Positions 25,984-35,875 of a DNA stretch of 64,000 nucleotides are shown here, in pieces. The stretch spans positions 7,198 through 71,197 of the forward strand of contig DAOTVP010000077.1 of assembly GCA_034436155.1 (NCBI GenBank), in the 5' to 3' direction. Under the pieces are notes generated by a model that was not told where the DNA came from, made no database searches, and saw only the letters and a list, made by a program, of their open reading frames with translations. A program made the translations under genes and the position numbers. Origin of the DNA: GCA-2794515 sp034436155. GTDB taxonomy: Bacteria > Chloroflexota > Anaerolineae > Aggregatilineales > Phototrophicaceae. Within the stretch, counting starts at the first letter, position 1, and every line of letters begins with the position of its first letter.

Positions 25984-28900
25984 CTAAAAGCCCATCAACG
26001 CGCTCAAATCGGCGCGACCAGTTTGCATATCAGCAATCATCTGTAACAAGCCCAACCGATTATGACGCACCGCCATATCTTCCGCGTGGACTAACACACC
26101 ATCCCCTTTACCAGACCCAAAGAAGGCGCTAATCGGCGCGACAAGGGGCAAAAATGCCGTCAAAAATGCCGATACATCGCCGTTTTGGGGCAAATCGGCA
26201 CGGGCAGATTGATACGCCTCATACAATGCCCCTTCTTCTGGTTGTTGGAACAGGGCAGGGTTCACCGTGTAACGCGCTTTTTCGGCGCGGGTGATTCGCA
26301 CACAACGGGCGAAATTATCCAGAATGAGCGCCCAATCATCGCGCTTGACCCATTCGCTCAGTTGCCCCACATTGATGAGGGCTTGATACGGATTATGGGT
26401 TTGTTCTGCGAGGACGGCGTTGATAATATCTGCGCTGTAACCTTGTTCCGATAACCACACGCGCAACCGCCCGCCGATAAATTCGAGTACCGATGCTTTC
26501 GTCTCATCCGATACGCCAATCGGTTGGGCTTCTGCGACGCGGTTGATGAGTTGGCGTAAATCGGCGAAGATGCCTTTTTCTGCCAAAATTTGGATGACCC
26601 CCAACGCCGCACGGCGCAATCCATACGGGTCGGCGGTGGATTTGGGCGCGAGACCCGCGGCGAATAATCCGACAAGGCTATCGAGCCTATCGGCAATCGC
26701 CAATAATGCGCCTGCGGGGCTGGCGGGGATGCTATCGCCCGCAGAACGGGGTTGCCAATGTTCGCTAATCGCGTTGGCAACTTCTGTGGGGTATCCGCCC
26801 AAATTAGCGTATTCGCGCCCCATAATGCCTTGTAGCGAGGTCAATTCGACCACCATCTGCGTGCCTAAATCGGCTTTGAAAATTGTAGAGGCGGTTTTGG
26901 CGGTGGCGATGTCGGTGGCGAACATGCCCAATAACGCGCCGAGTGATTCGACCATCCCCGACACACGATTATTTTTATCCAACATTGAACCGAGATGTTC
27001 TTGGAATGTGAGCGTACTCAGACGTGATAAATACGATTCGAGCGGTTGCTTGATGTCTTCATTATAGAAGAAATTGGCATCTGAAAAACGCGCCCGCAAA
27101 ACGTGTTCGTTGCCATGCGTCACTATATCTAAATGATGATTATCCCCGTTGCGGACGGCGATGAAATACGGCATCAGCTTCCCGTTTTTATCTTGAATGG
27201 GGAAGTACCGTTGATGTTTCCGCATCACGGTGATGAGGACTTCGCGGGGCAAAGCCAGATATTTATCCTCAAATGTACCGCGTAGGGCGGTGGGGCGCTC
27301 TATCAGATTGACCACTTCGTCCATCAATGCGGGGTCATTGGGGATGATACCGCCGACCTCATCCGCCAGCGCCGTGATTTGGGCTTGTATCATCTCGCGC
27401 CGTTCTTCTGGATTGAGCGCAATGCCTTGTTTGCCCATCGCATCGAAATAATCCATCACATCATTGACGACTTGGGGCAACGACCCATACGGACGTAACC
27501 CATGCGTCACATTGCCACTGGTCACACCCGCATAGGTGAATGGCACGATGGTGTTGTCGTATAACGCCACAATCCATCGAATTGGGCGCGAAAATGCCAC
27601 GCCTGTGCTGTTCCAGCGCATGGCTTTGGCGAATTTTATCCCCGCGATGTATTCAGGCAACGCCTCTAATAACACCGAGACGGTTGGCTTGCCGATATGA
27701 TGCACATCCGCCACCACGTATTCACCGCCATCGATTGTTTCACGGCGTAATGCCGATACATCCACGCCTTTGCCCCGCGCAAAGCCTTCGGCGGCTTTGG
27801 TGGGCGTGCCATCGGGATTAAAGGCACGATTAACAGGCGGTCCCTTCTCGACCAATTGCACATCGGTTTGCTTAGGCGCGAGTTTGACGGCATGAATTAC
27901 CAGACGGCGCGGTGTGGCGAAGGTATACACCGCTTCGTAACTCAGGCGCAAATCATCAAATAACGCCGATGCAGTCGCTTGCAGATGGGCGAGGGCGCTA
28001 TCGACATCTTGGGCGGGCAGTTCTTCGACACCGATTTCGAGCAAAAAGTCTTTAGCTTCGGTGGGCGGATGTTGATAAACCACCTGTTCAGATACGTCTG
28101 GCGCGGGGTGTTCGCCCCATTTGGATTTCATCCGCATGAGGGGATAGCCCAATTCTTCACGCTTGGCGACATACGTCTTGGCGATGGTGCGCGTCATGTC
28201 GCGCATCCGTTTGAAGTAATACGCCCGTTCTGTCACGCCGATAGCCCCACGAGTATCCAACACATTGAACAGGTGGCTACATTTCAAGACGTAATCGTAG
28301 GCGCTAATTAGCGCATTGCCTTCTAGGGCGCGTTTATATTCACTTTCGTAAGTGTCGTAGACCAATTTGAGCGCCTTTTCATCGGCAATATCAAAATAAT
28401 AGCGACAATGTTCGACCTCTTCGTTATACATCATATCGTGATAGGTCAGACCATCGAGCCAATCAATTTCCCACGCCGAATTTTTGCCTTGCAATGCCAA
28501 GACGATGCGCTCAACTCCATACGTGATTTCGACCGCTACGGGGTCACATTCCAGACCGCCCGCTTGTTGAAAATAGGTGTATTGGGTGATTTCTTGACCA
28601 TCCAGCCACACTTCCCACCCCAAGCCCCACGCGCCTAGCGCGGGTGATTCCCAATTATCTTCGACAAAGCGAATATCGTGTTCACGCGGGTTGATCCCCA
28701 GCGCCTCTAGCGATTGGATGTATAATTCTTGTGGATTGCCCGGTTCGGGTTTGAGGATGACCTGATATTGATAATACTTTTGCATCCGATTGGGATTTTC
28801 GCCGTAGCGACCATCATCAGGGCGGACGGATGGCTCGACATACGCCACGCGCCACGGCTCCGGTCCCAAGACGCGCAACAGCGTGGCGGGGTTGCCCGTG

Positions 28901-29007
28901 CCTGCCCCGACTTGGACGTTATACGGCTCCCAGATGACACAGCCTTGCGATGCCCAAAATTCGTGTAATTTCAGGATAACTTGTTGAAAATTTAACGGTT
29001 GCGACAT
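25984..29007 (-). CDS. glyQS: Glycyl-tRNA synthetase, fused alpha and beta chains
   Basis: A 1007-residue bacterial-type glycyl-tRNA synthetase that charges tRNA-Gly. The alpha (catalytic) part covers about residues 1-290, starting with LKLHEFWASQGCVIWEPYNVQ and the GAGTGNPATLLRVLGPEPW segment. The beta part (about 320-1007) includes the EIGVEELPA start, a central PRRL..RW block and an HD-type region (SRLSTLTFQEHLGSM), with an anticodon-binding tail. Separate alpha and beta genes are the rule in Proteobacteria and Firmicutes; single-chain fusions are known in Chlamydia, Chloroflexi and others. It leads a - strand gene chain. Confidence 0.95.
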   Translation of the reverse strand: MSQPLNFQQVILKLHEFWASQGCVIWEPYNVQVGAGTGNPATLLRVLGPEPWRVAYVEPSVRPDDGRYGENPNRMQKYYQYQVILKPEPGNPQELYIQSLEALGINPREHDIRFVEDNWESPALGAWGLGWEVWLDGQEITQYTYFQQAGGLECDPVAVEITYGVERIVLALQGKNSAWEIDWLDGLTYHDMMYNEEVEHCRYYFDIADEKALKLVYDTYESEYKRALEGNALISAYDYVLKCSHLFNVLDTRGAIGVTERAYYFKRMRDMTRTIAKTYVAKREELGYPLMRMKSKWGEHPAPDVSEQVVYQHPPTEAKDFLLEIGVEELPAQDVDSALAHLQATASALFDDLRLSYEAVYTFATPRRLVIHAVKLAPKQTDVQLVEKGPPVNRAFNPDGTPTKAAEGFARGKGVDVSALRRETIDGGEYVVADVHHIGKPTVSVLLEALPEYIAGIKFAKAMRWNSTGVAFSRPIRWIVALYDNTIVPFTYAGVTSGNVTHGLRPYGSLPQVVNDVMDYFDAMGKQGIALNPEERREMIQAQITALADEVGGIIPNDPALMDEVVNLIERPTALRGTFEDKYLALPREVLITVMRKHQRYFPIQDKNGKLMPYFIAVRNGDNHHLDIVTHGNEHVLRARFSDANFFYNEDIKQPLESYLSRLSTLTFQEHLGSMLDKNNRVSGMVESLGALLGMFATDIATAKTASTIFKADLGTQMVVELTSLQGIMGREYANLGGYPTEVANAISEHWQPRSAGDSIPASPAGALLAIADRLDSLVGLFAAGLAPKSTADPYGLRRAALGVIQILAEKGIFADLRQLINRVAEAQPIGVSDETKASVLEFIGGRLRVWLSEQGYSADIINAVLAEQTHNPYQALINVGQLSEWVKRDDWALILDNFARCVRITRAEKARYTVNPALFQQPEEGALYEAYQSARADLPQNGDVSAFLTAFLPLVAPISAFFGSGKGDGVLVHAEDMAVRHNRLGLLQMIADMQTGRADLSALMGF

Positions 29008-29168
29008 AGATATTTTGTCCTCACCACTGGTCTGTAGGGATGGGCATAATGCCTATCCGCGAAATAGAAATATGTGTTTATTATAGGGGCGTTTTTGCCG
29101 ATTGACGAGGCAGGGTATCAACAAATCTGATGTATAATGATACAAATTGATGATGAGGATGACCTAAA

Positions 29169-30023
29169 ATGGCTGGCAAAAATCCATATCCCGGTATCAA
29201 TGCCCATCTGAATAGGGCTTTACAACCACAAGGCTGGCAGGGTTTCCATAATAAATACCTGACCTATTTATCTACTGCGATTGATAATAGTTTGCCAGAA
29301 GGTTACTACACATCCAATGAAGAATCGCTTCAATTGGCGCACATCAACTTGTTGGATGCGTTTAATCCACCCACGTTAGAACGTGTTCGACCCGATATTT
29401 TGATCCACAAAAATTCTGATACAAAACCACCTGAAACAGGTTCATTAACGGAAACTGTGACTGCTCCCAACATAACACGCGATTTAGATTATTTATTGAC
29501 TCCTGATGATGATGTACGGGCATTGATCATCTATAAATTTACAGACGCCATCGAAAATTCAATCCCTGTAACACGGATTGAGTTATTATCACCCGCCAAT
29601 AAACCCCCCGCTAGTTATTACGCGACCTATATCAGAAAGCGCGAGGCATCGTTATGGGCAGGGCTAAATTTAGTCGAAATTGATTTTTTACATCACACAC
29701 ACCCGATTTTGCCCTATATTCCGCGTTACCCTGATATGCCCGATAGCACCCCCTATCATGTCATCGTGACCGATCTACATAACGCACAAGTAGAGATTTA
29801 CCAAATTGGATTGCTCGACCCATTACCCAAATTTTATGTGCCGTTAGCTGGCGATGATACATTTATTCTGGATTTAGCCCGAGCCTATCAACAGGTGTAC
29901 GATGACACTCGGCTATTTCAGCAATTGGGCAACCCCGCCTCTGAACTGAAAAATCCCGAAGCCTATTCGCCAGATGACCGCGCCAAACTTGCCGAGTTTA
30001 TCAACTATATCGCATCGGGATAG
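29169..30023 (+). CDS. DUF4058 family protein
   Basis: A 284-residue protein of the DUF4058 family. The start MAGKNPYPGINAHLNRALQP, W-x-x-FH (WQGFHNKYL), LPEGYYTSNEES and RIELLSPANKPPASYYATY are typical. The PD...E..SP-type layout is reminiscent of PD-(D/E)xK nuclease-like folds, but no activity is established. There is no signal peptide. The ATG is preceded by gatgagga and a TATAAT lies at 29133-29138. It stands alone between the - strand glyQS and DinB-like genes. Confidence 0.8.
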   Translation: MAGKNPYPGINAHLNRALQPQGWQGFHNKYLTYLSTAIDNSLPEGYYTSNEESLQLAHINLLDAFNPPTLERVRPDILIHKNSDTKPPETGSLTETVTAPNITRDLDYLLTPDDDVRALIIYKFTDAIENSIPVTRIELLSPANKPPASYYATYIRKREASLWAGLNLVEIDFLHHTHPILPYIPRYPDMPDSTPYHVIVTDLHNAQVEIYQIGLLDPLPKFYVPLAGDDTFILDLARAYQQVYDDTRLFQQLGNPASELKNPEAYSPDDRAKLAEFINYIASG

Positions 30024-30026
30024 TGC

Positions 30027-30551
30027 CTATTTTGCGTTGTGCTTAGCGAGCATCGCCTCTATCCAACCGAGATGCTCTTTGAAATGATGCACCGTGTTGC
30101 CATAAATCACGTTAATCGTGGGCAGATGACCACCTGTATCGGTCAGCAAAAAGTGACCATACCCCTTGTTCAACTCTTCATCGGATAGTTTTTCTATCAT
30201 CCCCAATAATTTTTCGTGCGTCTGATGAAATAACGGGAACACCACATGTGTGGGTTCATCTTTGTGCAATTCAAAAATGGCTTTGTTAATCGCATCCAAA
30301 TCTTCGCTATTATAAATATCTTCTGGAATACCTAGCCCTTCATGGCGCGGGCGACCCATCAGAAGGGCTATCACCGAATTTTCCCATGCGGTCATGTGCG
30401 CCACATGGTCTTTGATTGACCACCCATCGGGATTTTTTATCTCGGTGAGTTGATAATCGGTGAGGACATTGAACAGCGCATGAAGCGCGTTCCACTGTTC
30501 CTCAATTTGGGGCAATAAATCGGCTTTGGTGGTAATCCATTTTTCGGTCAT
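30027..30551 (-). CDS. DinB/ClbS (DfsB)-like four-helix protein
   Basis: A 174-residue protein of the DinB-like superfamily. A conserved His region is seen in WSIKDHVAHMTAWENS (about residues 44-59), with further His in GNTVHHFKEHLGWIE (about 150-164); these three sites form a metal-binding triad in relatives. Closest in layout to the ClbS/DfsB group, some members of which protect DNA from a genotoxin. Which role applies here is unknown. It begins 4 bases after the prfA stop, so it is likely in the same operon. Confidence 0.8.
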   Translation of the reverse strand: MTEKWITTKADLLPQIEEQWNALHALFNVLTDYQLTEIKNPDGWSIKDHVAHMTAWENSVIALLMGRPRHEGLGIPEDIYNSEDLDAINKAIFELHKDEPTHVVFPLFHQTHEKLLGMIEKLSDEELNKGYGHFLLTDTGGHLPTINVIYGNTVHHFKEHLGWIEAMLAKHNAK

Positions 30552-30555
30552 GAGG

Positions 30556-31626
30556 TTATACCGTTGCGTTGGCTAATTTTTCGGCTTGTTCATGGGTTGC
30601 GAGTTCATCGATAAATTCGTCAAGTGCGCCGTCCATCACAGCCACCAAATTATAACTGCTATAATTGATGCGATGGTCGGTCACACGGTTTTGTGGATAG
30701 TTGTAGGTGCGAATTTTCTCCGACCTATCACCACCACCTACTTGGTCACGGCGTTCTGCCTCGCGTTCTTGGCGTTGTCTTTGTTCTTCGATTTCATATA
30801 GCCGATTGAGCAAAATTTGTTTGGCACGAATCCGATTTTGCAATTGACTGCGTTCATCCTGACATTCGACCACAATACCCGTTGGGATATGCGTCATGCG
30901 GACTGCCGAGTCGGTGGTATTGACCGATTGCCCACCTGCGCCCTGACTGCGGAACACATCCACGCGCACATCTTTCATATCGAGGTTGATATCGATGTCA
31001 TCCAATTCGGCTAAAACGGCGACGGTAGCGGTGCTGGTATGAATCCGACCCTGACTTTCGGTGACAGGCACGCGCTGAACACGATGCACCCCACTCTCAT
31101 ATTTTAACCGCGAAAATGCGCCTTTGCCCTTAATTTCGCACTCAATCCGTTTATAACCACCGTTACCCGTCTCATTTTCTGATGTGACATGCACCTTCCA
31201 GCCTTGTGCTTCGGCGTAGCGGGTATACATACGGAACAAATCGGCGGCGAAAATGGCGGCTTCTTCGCCCCCTGCGCCTGCCCGAATTTCCATGATGACA
31301 TTTTTGTCATCACGCGGGTCTTTTGGTAATAACATCAGGCGCAATTTTTCTTCAGTGGCGGCGATGCTATCTTCGAGTGTGTTGATTTCTTCGCGTGCCA
31401 TCTCGCGTAATTCGTAATCGTCTTCTTCATCGAAGACGTGTTTGGCGCTGGCGAGTTGCGCGATTTGATTTTTATAATCGCGGTAAGTCATCACCAAATC
31501 TTCTAAATCTGACCGTTCTTTAGAATAGGCGACCATCACTTCATAATCGTTCATGGTCTTGGGGTCAGACATCAGTCTTTCCAGTTCAACATAGCGTGCT
31601 TCGACTTTTTCTAACTTCTCTTGCAT
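30556..31626 (-). CDS. prfA: Peptide chain release factor 1
   Basis: A 356-residue class I release factor for UAA and UAG. The GGQ catalytic tripeptide is at residues 231-233 (RSQGAGGQSVNT). The stop-codon-reading tripeptide is PVT (187-189), the RF1 form rather than the SPF of RF2. Length and the N-terminal coiled-coil domain are normal. Upstream are a weak ribosome site and no neighbour on the same strand; a prmC gene is not present here. It is followed by the DinB-like gene. Confidence 0.96.
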   Translation of the reverse strand: MQEKLEKVEARYVELERLMSDPKTMNDYEVMVAYSKERSDLEDLVMTYRDYKNQIAQLASAKHVFDEEDDYELREMAREEINTLEDSIAATEEKLRLMLLPKDPRDDKNVIMEIRAGAGGEEAAIFAADLFRMYTRYAEAQGWKVHVTSENETGNGGYKRIECEIKGKGAFSRLKYESGVHRVQRVPVTESQGRIHTSTATVAVLAELDDIDINLDMKDVRVDVFRSQGAGGQSVNTTDSAVRMTHIPTGIVVECQDERSQLQNRIRAKQILLNRLYEIEEQRQRQEREAERRDQVGGGDRSEKIRTYNYPQNRVTDHRINYSSYNLVAVMDGALDEFIDELATHEQAEKLANATV

Positions 31627-31723
31627 AGGGGTAACTTTTTCCTCAATTCAACGATGAATATATCCATTATATGAGTGATATGCCATTGTGTGTAGGGGTA
31701 TGGTGCAACCTGCCCGAATCCGC

Positions 31724-31729
31724 TATAAT
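31724..31729 (+). promoter_or_regulatory. Possible promoter of recF (-10 element)
   Basis: A consensus TATAAT stands 31 bases before the recF ATG. The -35 region 17 bases upstream (tggtgc) is poor. Confidence 0.4.
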
Positions 31730-31760
31730 GAACAGGCGTTTTGATGTAGGATAAACCCCC

Positions 31761-32963
31761 ATGCACATAGACCATTTATCGCTCCAAAATTTCCGTAATT
31801 ATGCCCGTCTGGAACTCAGTTTGCCCCGTCAACCGTTGGTGTTGTATGGCGATAATGCACAAGGCAAAACCAGCCTGCTCGAATCATTAGCCTATTTAGC
31901 GACCGCGCGTTCTCCTTATACCACCACCGACCGCCAATTGATTCACTGGCGCATGGAGACCGAAACCTTGCCGTATGCGCGGTTGGCGGCGGATATTATG
32001 ACCAACGGCGTGTATAATCGGCTCGAAATCACGCTCATGCTCGAAAATAATGGCGAAATCGCCCCGCGTTTTAAGAAGGTGATCAAACTCAACGGTGTGG
32101 ATAAGCGCGTGATGGACATCATCGGATTGGTGACAGTGGTCTTATTTTTGCCCCAAGATTTATCGCTCATCGAAGGTTCGCCCAGTGAACGTCGACGCTT
32201 TATGAATGATACCCTCTCGCAAATTGACCGTGAGTATTATAATGCCCTCGAAAATTATGACAAATTATTGCCCCAACGCAATGCCTTGCTCAAACGCATC
32301 GCCGATAAAAAAGCCAAAATTGGCGAACTCGCCTATTGGGATGAGCAGATTACCACTTTCGGCGCGACACTCATCGCGGGCAGGCAACAATTTTTACGCG
32401 AACTCGAATATCTCGCCCAACGCGCTCATGCCGATCTGACAGGCGGAAAAGAGACGCTCACGCTGGTGTATCAACCAAGTTTTTTGCCCACGGCAGAAGA
32501 TAACGGTCAACAGGCGTTTGATATTCTCGGTCTCGATTTACACCGCCAATTGAGCGCATCCGATATTGCGCCTCAGTTTATTCAACAATTGGAGCGCGAA
32601 CAACGCGATAGCATCGATCGAGGCGTAACCCTTTCGGGACCGCACCGTGACGAATTGCGCCTGTTCATCAATGGGCGCGATGCGGGGTTATATGGCAGTC
32701 GTGGACAAGCCCGCACCGCAATTTTGGCGCTCAAATTGGCGCAATTGGATTGGATGAAAGCCCGCACGGGCGATTATCCGTTGTTGTTGTTGGATGAAGT
32801 GGTGGCGGAACTCGATTCTAAACGGCGGGCATATTTATTGGGGCGCATCAACGACCAATGCCAGACCTTGCTCACGACTACCGAACTCGATACCTTTTCG
32901 CCCGACTTTTTATCACGGGCGCAGGTGTTACAAGTCGAAAATGGACAAATCGCCCCCAAATGA
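31761..32963 (+). CDS. recF: DNA replication and repair protein RecF
   Basis: A 400-residue SMC/ABC-type ATPase that helps load RecA at gaps. The Walker A motif GDNAQGKTS is at about residues 31-39, the signature LSGPHRDEL lies near residue 290, and the Walker B LLLLDEVVAELD is near residue 338. Length is slightly above the usual 360-375 with no clear insertion. It is preceded by aggata and a TATAAT. It converges on the MutS-like gene, with a 10-base gap, and there is no dnaN or gyrB beside it. Confidence 0.94.
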   Translation: MHIDHLSLQNFRNYARLELSLPRQPLVLYGDNAQGKTSLLESLAYLATARSPYTTTDRQLIHWRMETETLPYARLAADIMTNGVYNRLEITLMLENNGEIAPRFKKVIKLNGVDKRVMDIIGLVTVVLFLPQDLSLIEGSPSERRRFMNDTLSQIDREYYNALENYDKLLPQRNALLKRIADKKAKIGELAYWDEQITTFGATLIAGRQQFLRELEYLAQRAHADLTGGKETLTLVYQPSFLPTAEDNGQQAFDILGLDLHRQLSASDIAPQFIQQLEREQRDSIDRGVTLSGPHRDELRLFINGRDAGLYGSRGQARTAILALKLAQLDWMKARTGDYPLLLLDEVVAELDSKRRAYLLGRINDQCQTLLTTTELDTFSPDFLSRAQVLQVENGQIAPK

Positions 32964-32973
32964 AAACCGCGAA

Positions 32974-34818
32974 TTATTCGGTTTGTGTTGGTATGGGCAA
33001 GCCTTCGAGTTGCATAATCATCAGGGCGTTGGTAGTCGGGCAGGGACCCTCGCGCAATACGTAATCGAACACCATTGCACCGTTGGCGATATGCTCGCGG
33101 AAATGCACATTGCGAATGGTCGGTATTTCATCCGCCAATGTCACCAATTCGAGGTCATGTGTCGAGATTAACCCCATGCCATGCTCATCCGCCAGCGCCT
33201 GAATGTAGGCTTTACTGCCGATGAGTCGTTCCCGATTATTCGTCCCCCTAAAAATTTCATCTATCAAGAAAAACAGGGGTAATTCATCACGTTGTTGTAA
33301 GGCATTGAGCAATGCCTTGAGCCGTTTCACTTCGGCGTAAAAATACGATATGCCATCCACCACCGAATCGGTCACACGGATGCAAGTGAATAGTCTGAAC
33401 ATGCCGACCTCCAATTTTTCGGCACAGACCACGCTACCCGCATACGCCAAGACCAAATTCGCGCCGATTGCCCGTAAAAATGAACTTTTACCCGCCATAT
33501 TCGAGCCTGTGATGATGACCATATCGCCCAATTTTTCTAGTTCAAAATCGTTATCCACCCGTTGAGTATAGGGGATATGCGGATGCCCCAATTTGACCGC
33601 TTTCAGATGAGTGGTATCGCTCATGGTGGGGAAGGGGTATTGCGGATGCAATGCCGAAAATTCGGCTAATGCGCCCAACGCTTCAAGTTCATAAATTGCA
33701 TCCAACCACAACGGCAATTGGTTACTGAGGTCGCCCTTGCTCTTGCCGAGCATGTATCCCCAAAAAATATCATACGGGATAATGATATTCACCAGCATCC
33801 ATAAAATGGGGTTGGCTTGCAAACTCGCCGCGCCTAAAATCACATCCAAACGGTGTAAATGTGCCGATGGCGGTTTATCGACCGCCTGAAATACGCCTAA
33901 TAAATCGCGCAGGGCGCTATCACGCACACGGAATGTTTCGAGATGATTGAGCATTGCCCGCAATTGACCCAATTCGGCATACAACGCCAACGCTTCGCCG
34001 AATAAATTGCCAATGTGACGGAATTGAATGATAGAAAATAGGGCATATACCACGAATGAAATCAGCCAGATCGCGGGCAAGTCGTACATGGAACTGAGGA
34101 CAAATAACACCGCCGTAACCAGCGCGTTGATGCCCAATAACATCACAAAACCGGCGGGGATGGTGGGATGTGCTTGTGATAACCATGTCGAAAGGCGTGT
34201 GCCTTCCCATTTACGCCCGATGCTATTGCGCCATCCGCCACGCCCAACACCCATCAGATAGGCTTCGAGCGCCAATTGATGCCGAAAGGTTTTTAACGGA
34301 CGTAATTCATCTACCAGATGTTGTACGCGCACAATATCCGATGTATCGGGCGGGGATGGTCGCAGTAACCAGCCCAACAACCGTTCACTCCCACCCCGCG
34401 AGACCGATGTATCCAATAGCCGATGGAGCGAATAATCGCCAACGATGTCGATATCGGTCGCAAACGGATGCTCAGACGAGGCGCTCGCCGTGCTGATGGG
34501 CAAGCTATCCCAATCTAATTTCAGGCGTGCCAGTTGAATCCCGCGCTGATAATGGGCGATTTCAAAACGGGTGAGCGTCTCGCGTAGATGGCGATGTTGA
34601 CGGATGAGCAGGGTGAATCCACCCGTCCACGCCAAAAAGATGCCCAGCGCGAACCCATTATCGATGACGAGCGCCACCAATAGCGCGATGAATCCACCTA
34701 AAAATGCCCACACGCGCCACCCAACAAATCGCTCATTTTGGGCTTTATAACGGGCGATAAACCGCCCCAGCCGCGCTTGTTGTTTGCTGATGATTAAAAT
34801 AGAGGTTGATGTGTTCAT
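32974..34818 (-). CDS. Membrane-associated MutS-like ATPase
   Basis: A 614-residue protein carrying only the MutS clamp/ATPase end of the family. Walker A is GSNMAGKSSFLRAIG (near residue 435), Walker B is FLIDEIFRGTNNRER (near 520), and LISTHDLELV follows. Unlike MutS1 it has no mismatch-recognition domain, and unlike MutS2 it has no Smr domain. Instead, two pairs of membrane helices are predicted, near residues 37-72 and 215-260. Members of this family occur in several phyla with no established function; a DNA-repair role should not be assumed. It converges with recF. Confidence 0.85.
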   Translation of the reverse strand: MNTSTSILIISKQQARLGRFIARYKAQNERFVGWRVWAFLGGFIALLVALVIDNGFALGIFLAWTGGFTLLIRQHRHLRETLTRFEIAHYQRGIQLARLKLDWDSLPISTASASSEHPFATDIDIVGDYSLHRLLDTSVSRGGSERLLGWLLRPSPPDTSDIVRVQHLVDELRPLKTFRHQLALEAYLMGVGRGGWRNSIGRKWEGTRLSTWLSQAHPTIPAGFVMLLGINALVTAVLFVLSSMYDLPAIWLISFVVYALFSIIQFRHIGNLFGEALALYAELGQLRAMLNHLETFRVRDSALRDLLGVFQAVDKPPSAHLHRLDVILGAASLQANPILWMLVNIIIPYDIFWGYMLGKSKGDLSNQLPLWLDAIYELEALGALAEFSALHPQYPFPTMSDTTHLKAVKLGHPHIPYTQRVDNDFELEKLGDMVIITGSNMAGKSSFLRAIGANLVLAYAGSVVCAEKLEVGMFRLFTCIRVTDSVVDGISYFYAEVKRLKALLNALQQRDELPLFFLIDEIFRGTNNRERLIGSKAYIQALADEHGMGLISTHDLELVTLADEIPTIRNVHFREHIANGAMVFDYVLREGPCPTTNALMIMQLEGLPIPTQTE

Positions 34819-34889
34819 AGATGCCTATGGTACACTAGGATTAGATATGCTTGTAGGGGCATGATGCTTAGACGAGCGTATATTTTTGT

Positions 34890-34923
34890 GGCGGATATAC
34901 GAGGCTAACGCCTCTAATCCGCC
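34890..34923 (+). repeat. GATATACG-type palindromic repeat, copy A
   Basis: ggcggat and atccgcc pair across a 34-base element that contains the internal stem gaggc/gcctc. The core reads gatatacg...ctaatcc. Copy B lies 29 bases away in the opposite orientation. Confidence 0.75.
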
Positions 34924-34952
34924 ATTACACTGCTAAAAATGAGATTTGTGTA

Positions 34953-34987
34953 ATGGACGACTAGCCCGCAGGGTGTATGTCGTCCAT
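34953..34987 (-). repeat. GATATACG-type palindromic repeat, copy B
   Basis: atggacga and tcgtccat pair across 35 bases with an internal ccc/ggg stem. Read on the - strand the core is gacatacac...ctagtcgtc. Flanks attacac (34924-34930) and gtgtaat (34948-34954) also pair, so copies A and B form one large inverted unit upstream of trmD. Confidence 0.7.
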
Positions 34988-35025
34988 ACTATTGGACGAT
35001 GGATGGATTGAAGGATACATACCCC

Positions 35026-35781
35026 ATGCGGATAGATGTGTTAACCTTATTCCCCAACATGTTCGAGTCGCCCATGAGCGAAAGCATGATGTGGAAGGCG
35101 AAAGAGACAGGCTTGCTCGATTTGCATCTGCACGATATTCGAGATTATAGCCAAGATAAACATCGGACGGTGGATGATACCCCGTATGGTGGGGGTGGGG
35201 GGATGTTGCTCCGTGTTGATGTGATGGTGCGTGCGATTGAATCGGTGGTTGCGATGGATACCCACTCGCCATCACCGCCCGTCATTTTGATGACCCCGCA
35301 AGGGCGCTTATTCTCGCACCATGTGGCGCGGGAATTGGCGGGGCATCCACGTTTGGTGATTGTCTGTAGCCATTACGAAGGCGAAGATGAGCGTGTGCGC
35401 CAGTTGGCAATCACCGATGAGATCAGCATTGGCGATTATGTCCTGACGGGTGGTGAATTGGCGGCGATGGTGGTGATAGATGCCACCTTGCGTCATGTTG
35501 GCGGGTTATTAGGCGCAGAAGGCGCAGAATTGCGTGATAGTCATGCCGATGGTTTGCTCGAAGGCGCACATTATACCCGTCCACCCGTTTTTCGTGGGTT
35601 AGAAGTGCCACAGGTGTTACAAACGGGCAATCATGCCCAAATTCAGGCATGGCGACGCGAACAAGCCTTACGTCGCACATGGGAGCGCAGGCGCGATTTG
35701 CTCCGTAAAGCCAAGCTGACCGAAGCGGAAAAATACTTGCTGGCGAAATTCGCCCGTGAGGATGCACAACGCTTAAAATAG
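35026..35781 (+). CDS. trmD: tRNA (guanine-N1)-methyltransferase
   Basis: A 251-residue SPOUT-class enzyme that makes m1G37 in tRNAs and prevents frameshifting. Recognisable parts are MRIDVLTLFPNMF at the start, GGGGGMLLRVD, VILMTPQGRLF, and the trefoil-knot SAM site CSHYEGEDERV followed by EISIGDYVLTGGELAA. The C-terminal RRPP-like region reads HYTRPPVFRGLEVPQVL. I chose the ATG at 35026 with an aagga site; an in-frame ATG at 34999 would add nine residues. No rimM, rpsP or rplS is next to it. Confidence 0.95.
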   Translation: MRIDVLTLFPNMFESPMSESMMWKAKETGLLDLHLHDIRDYSQDKHRTVDDTPYGGGGGMLLRVDVMVRAIESVVAMDTHSPSPPVILMTPQGRLFSHHVARELAGHPRLVIVCSHYEGEDERVRQLAITDEISIGDYVLTGGELAAMVVIDATLRHVGGLLGAEGAELRDSHADGLLEGAHYTRPPVFRGLEVPQVLQTGNHAQIQAWRREQALRRTWERRRDLLRKAKLTEAEKYLLAKFAREDAQRLK

Positions 35782-35875
35782 GCTAAAATAATTAAGGGAA
35801 TATCTCCCATACATCTCAAAAACGTGTTATGATTAAAAATGTTTAGCGTAACTCAGACTAAAAGAAGAGGCGGTT

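Noticed and set aside
29031..29061. A T-box or riboswitch leader before glyQS
   Set aside because: The leader is too short, about 160 bases shared with a divergent gene, and lacks the T-box sequence. It holds only a short hairpin (ggatgggca/tgcctatcc).
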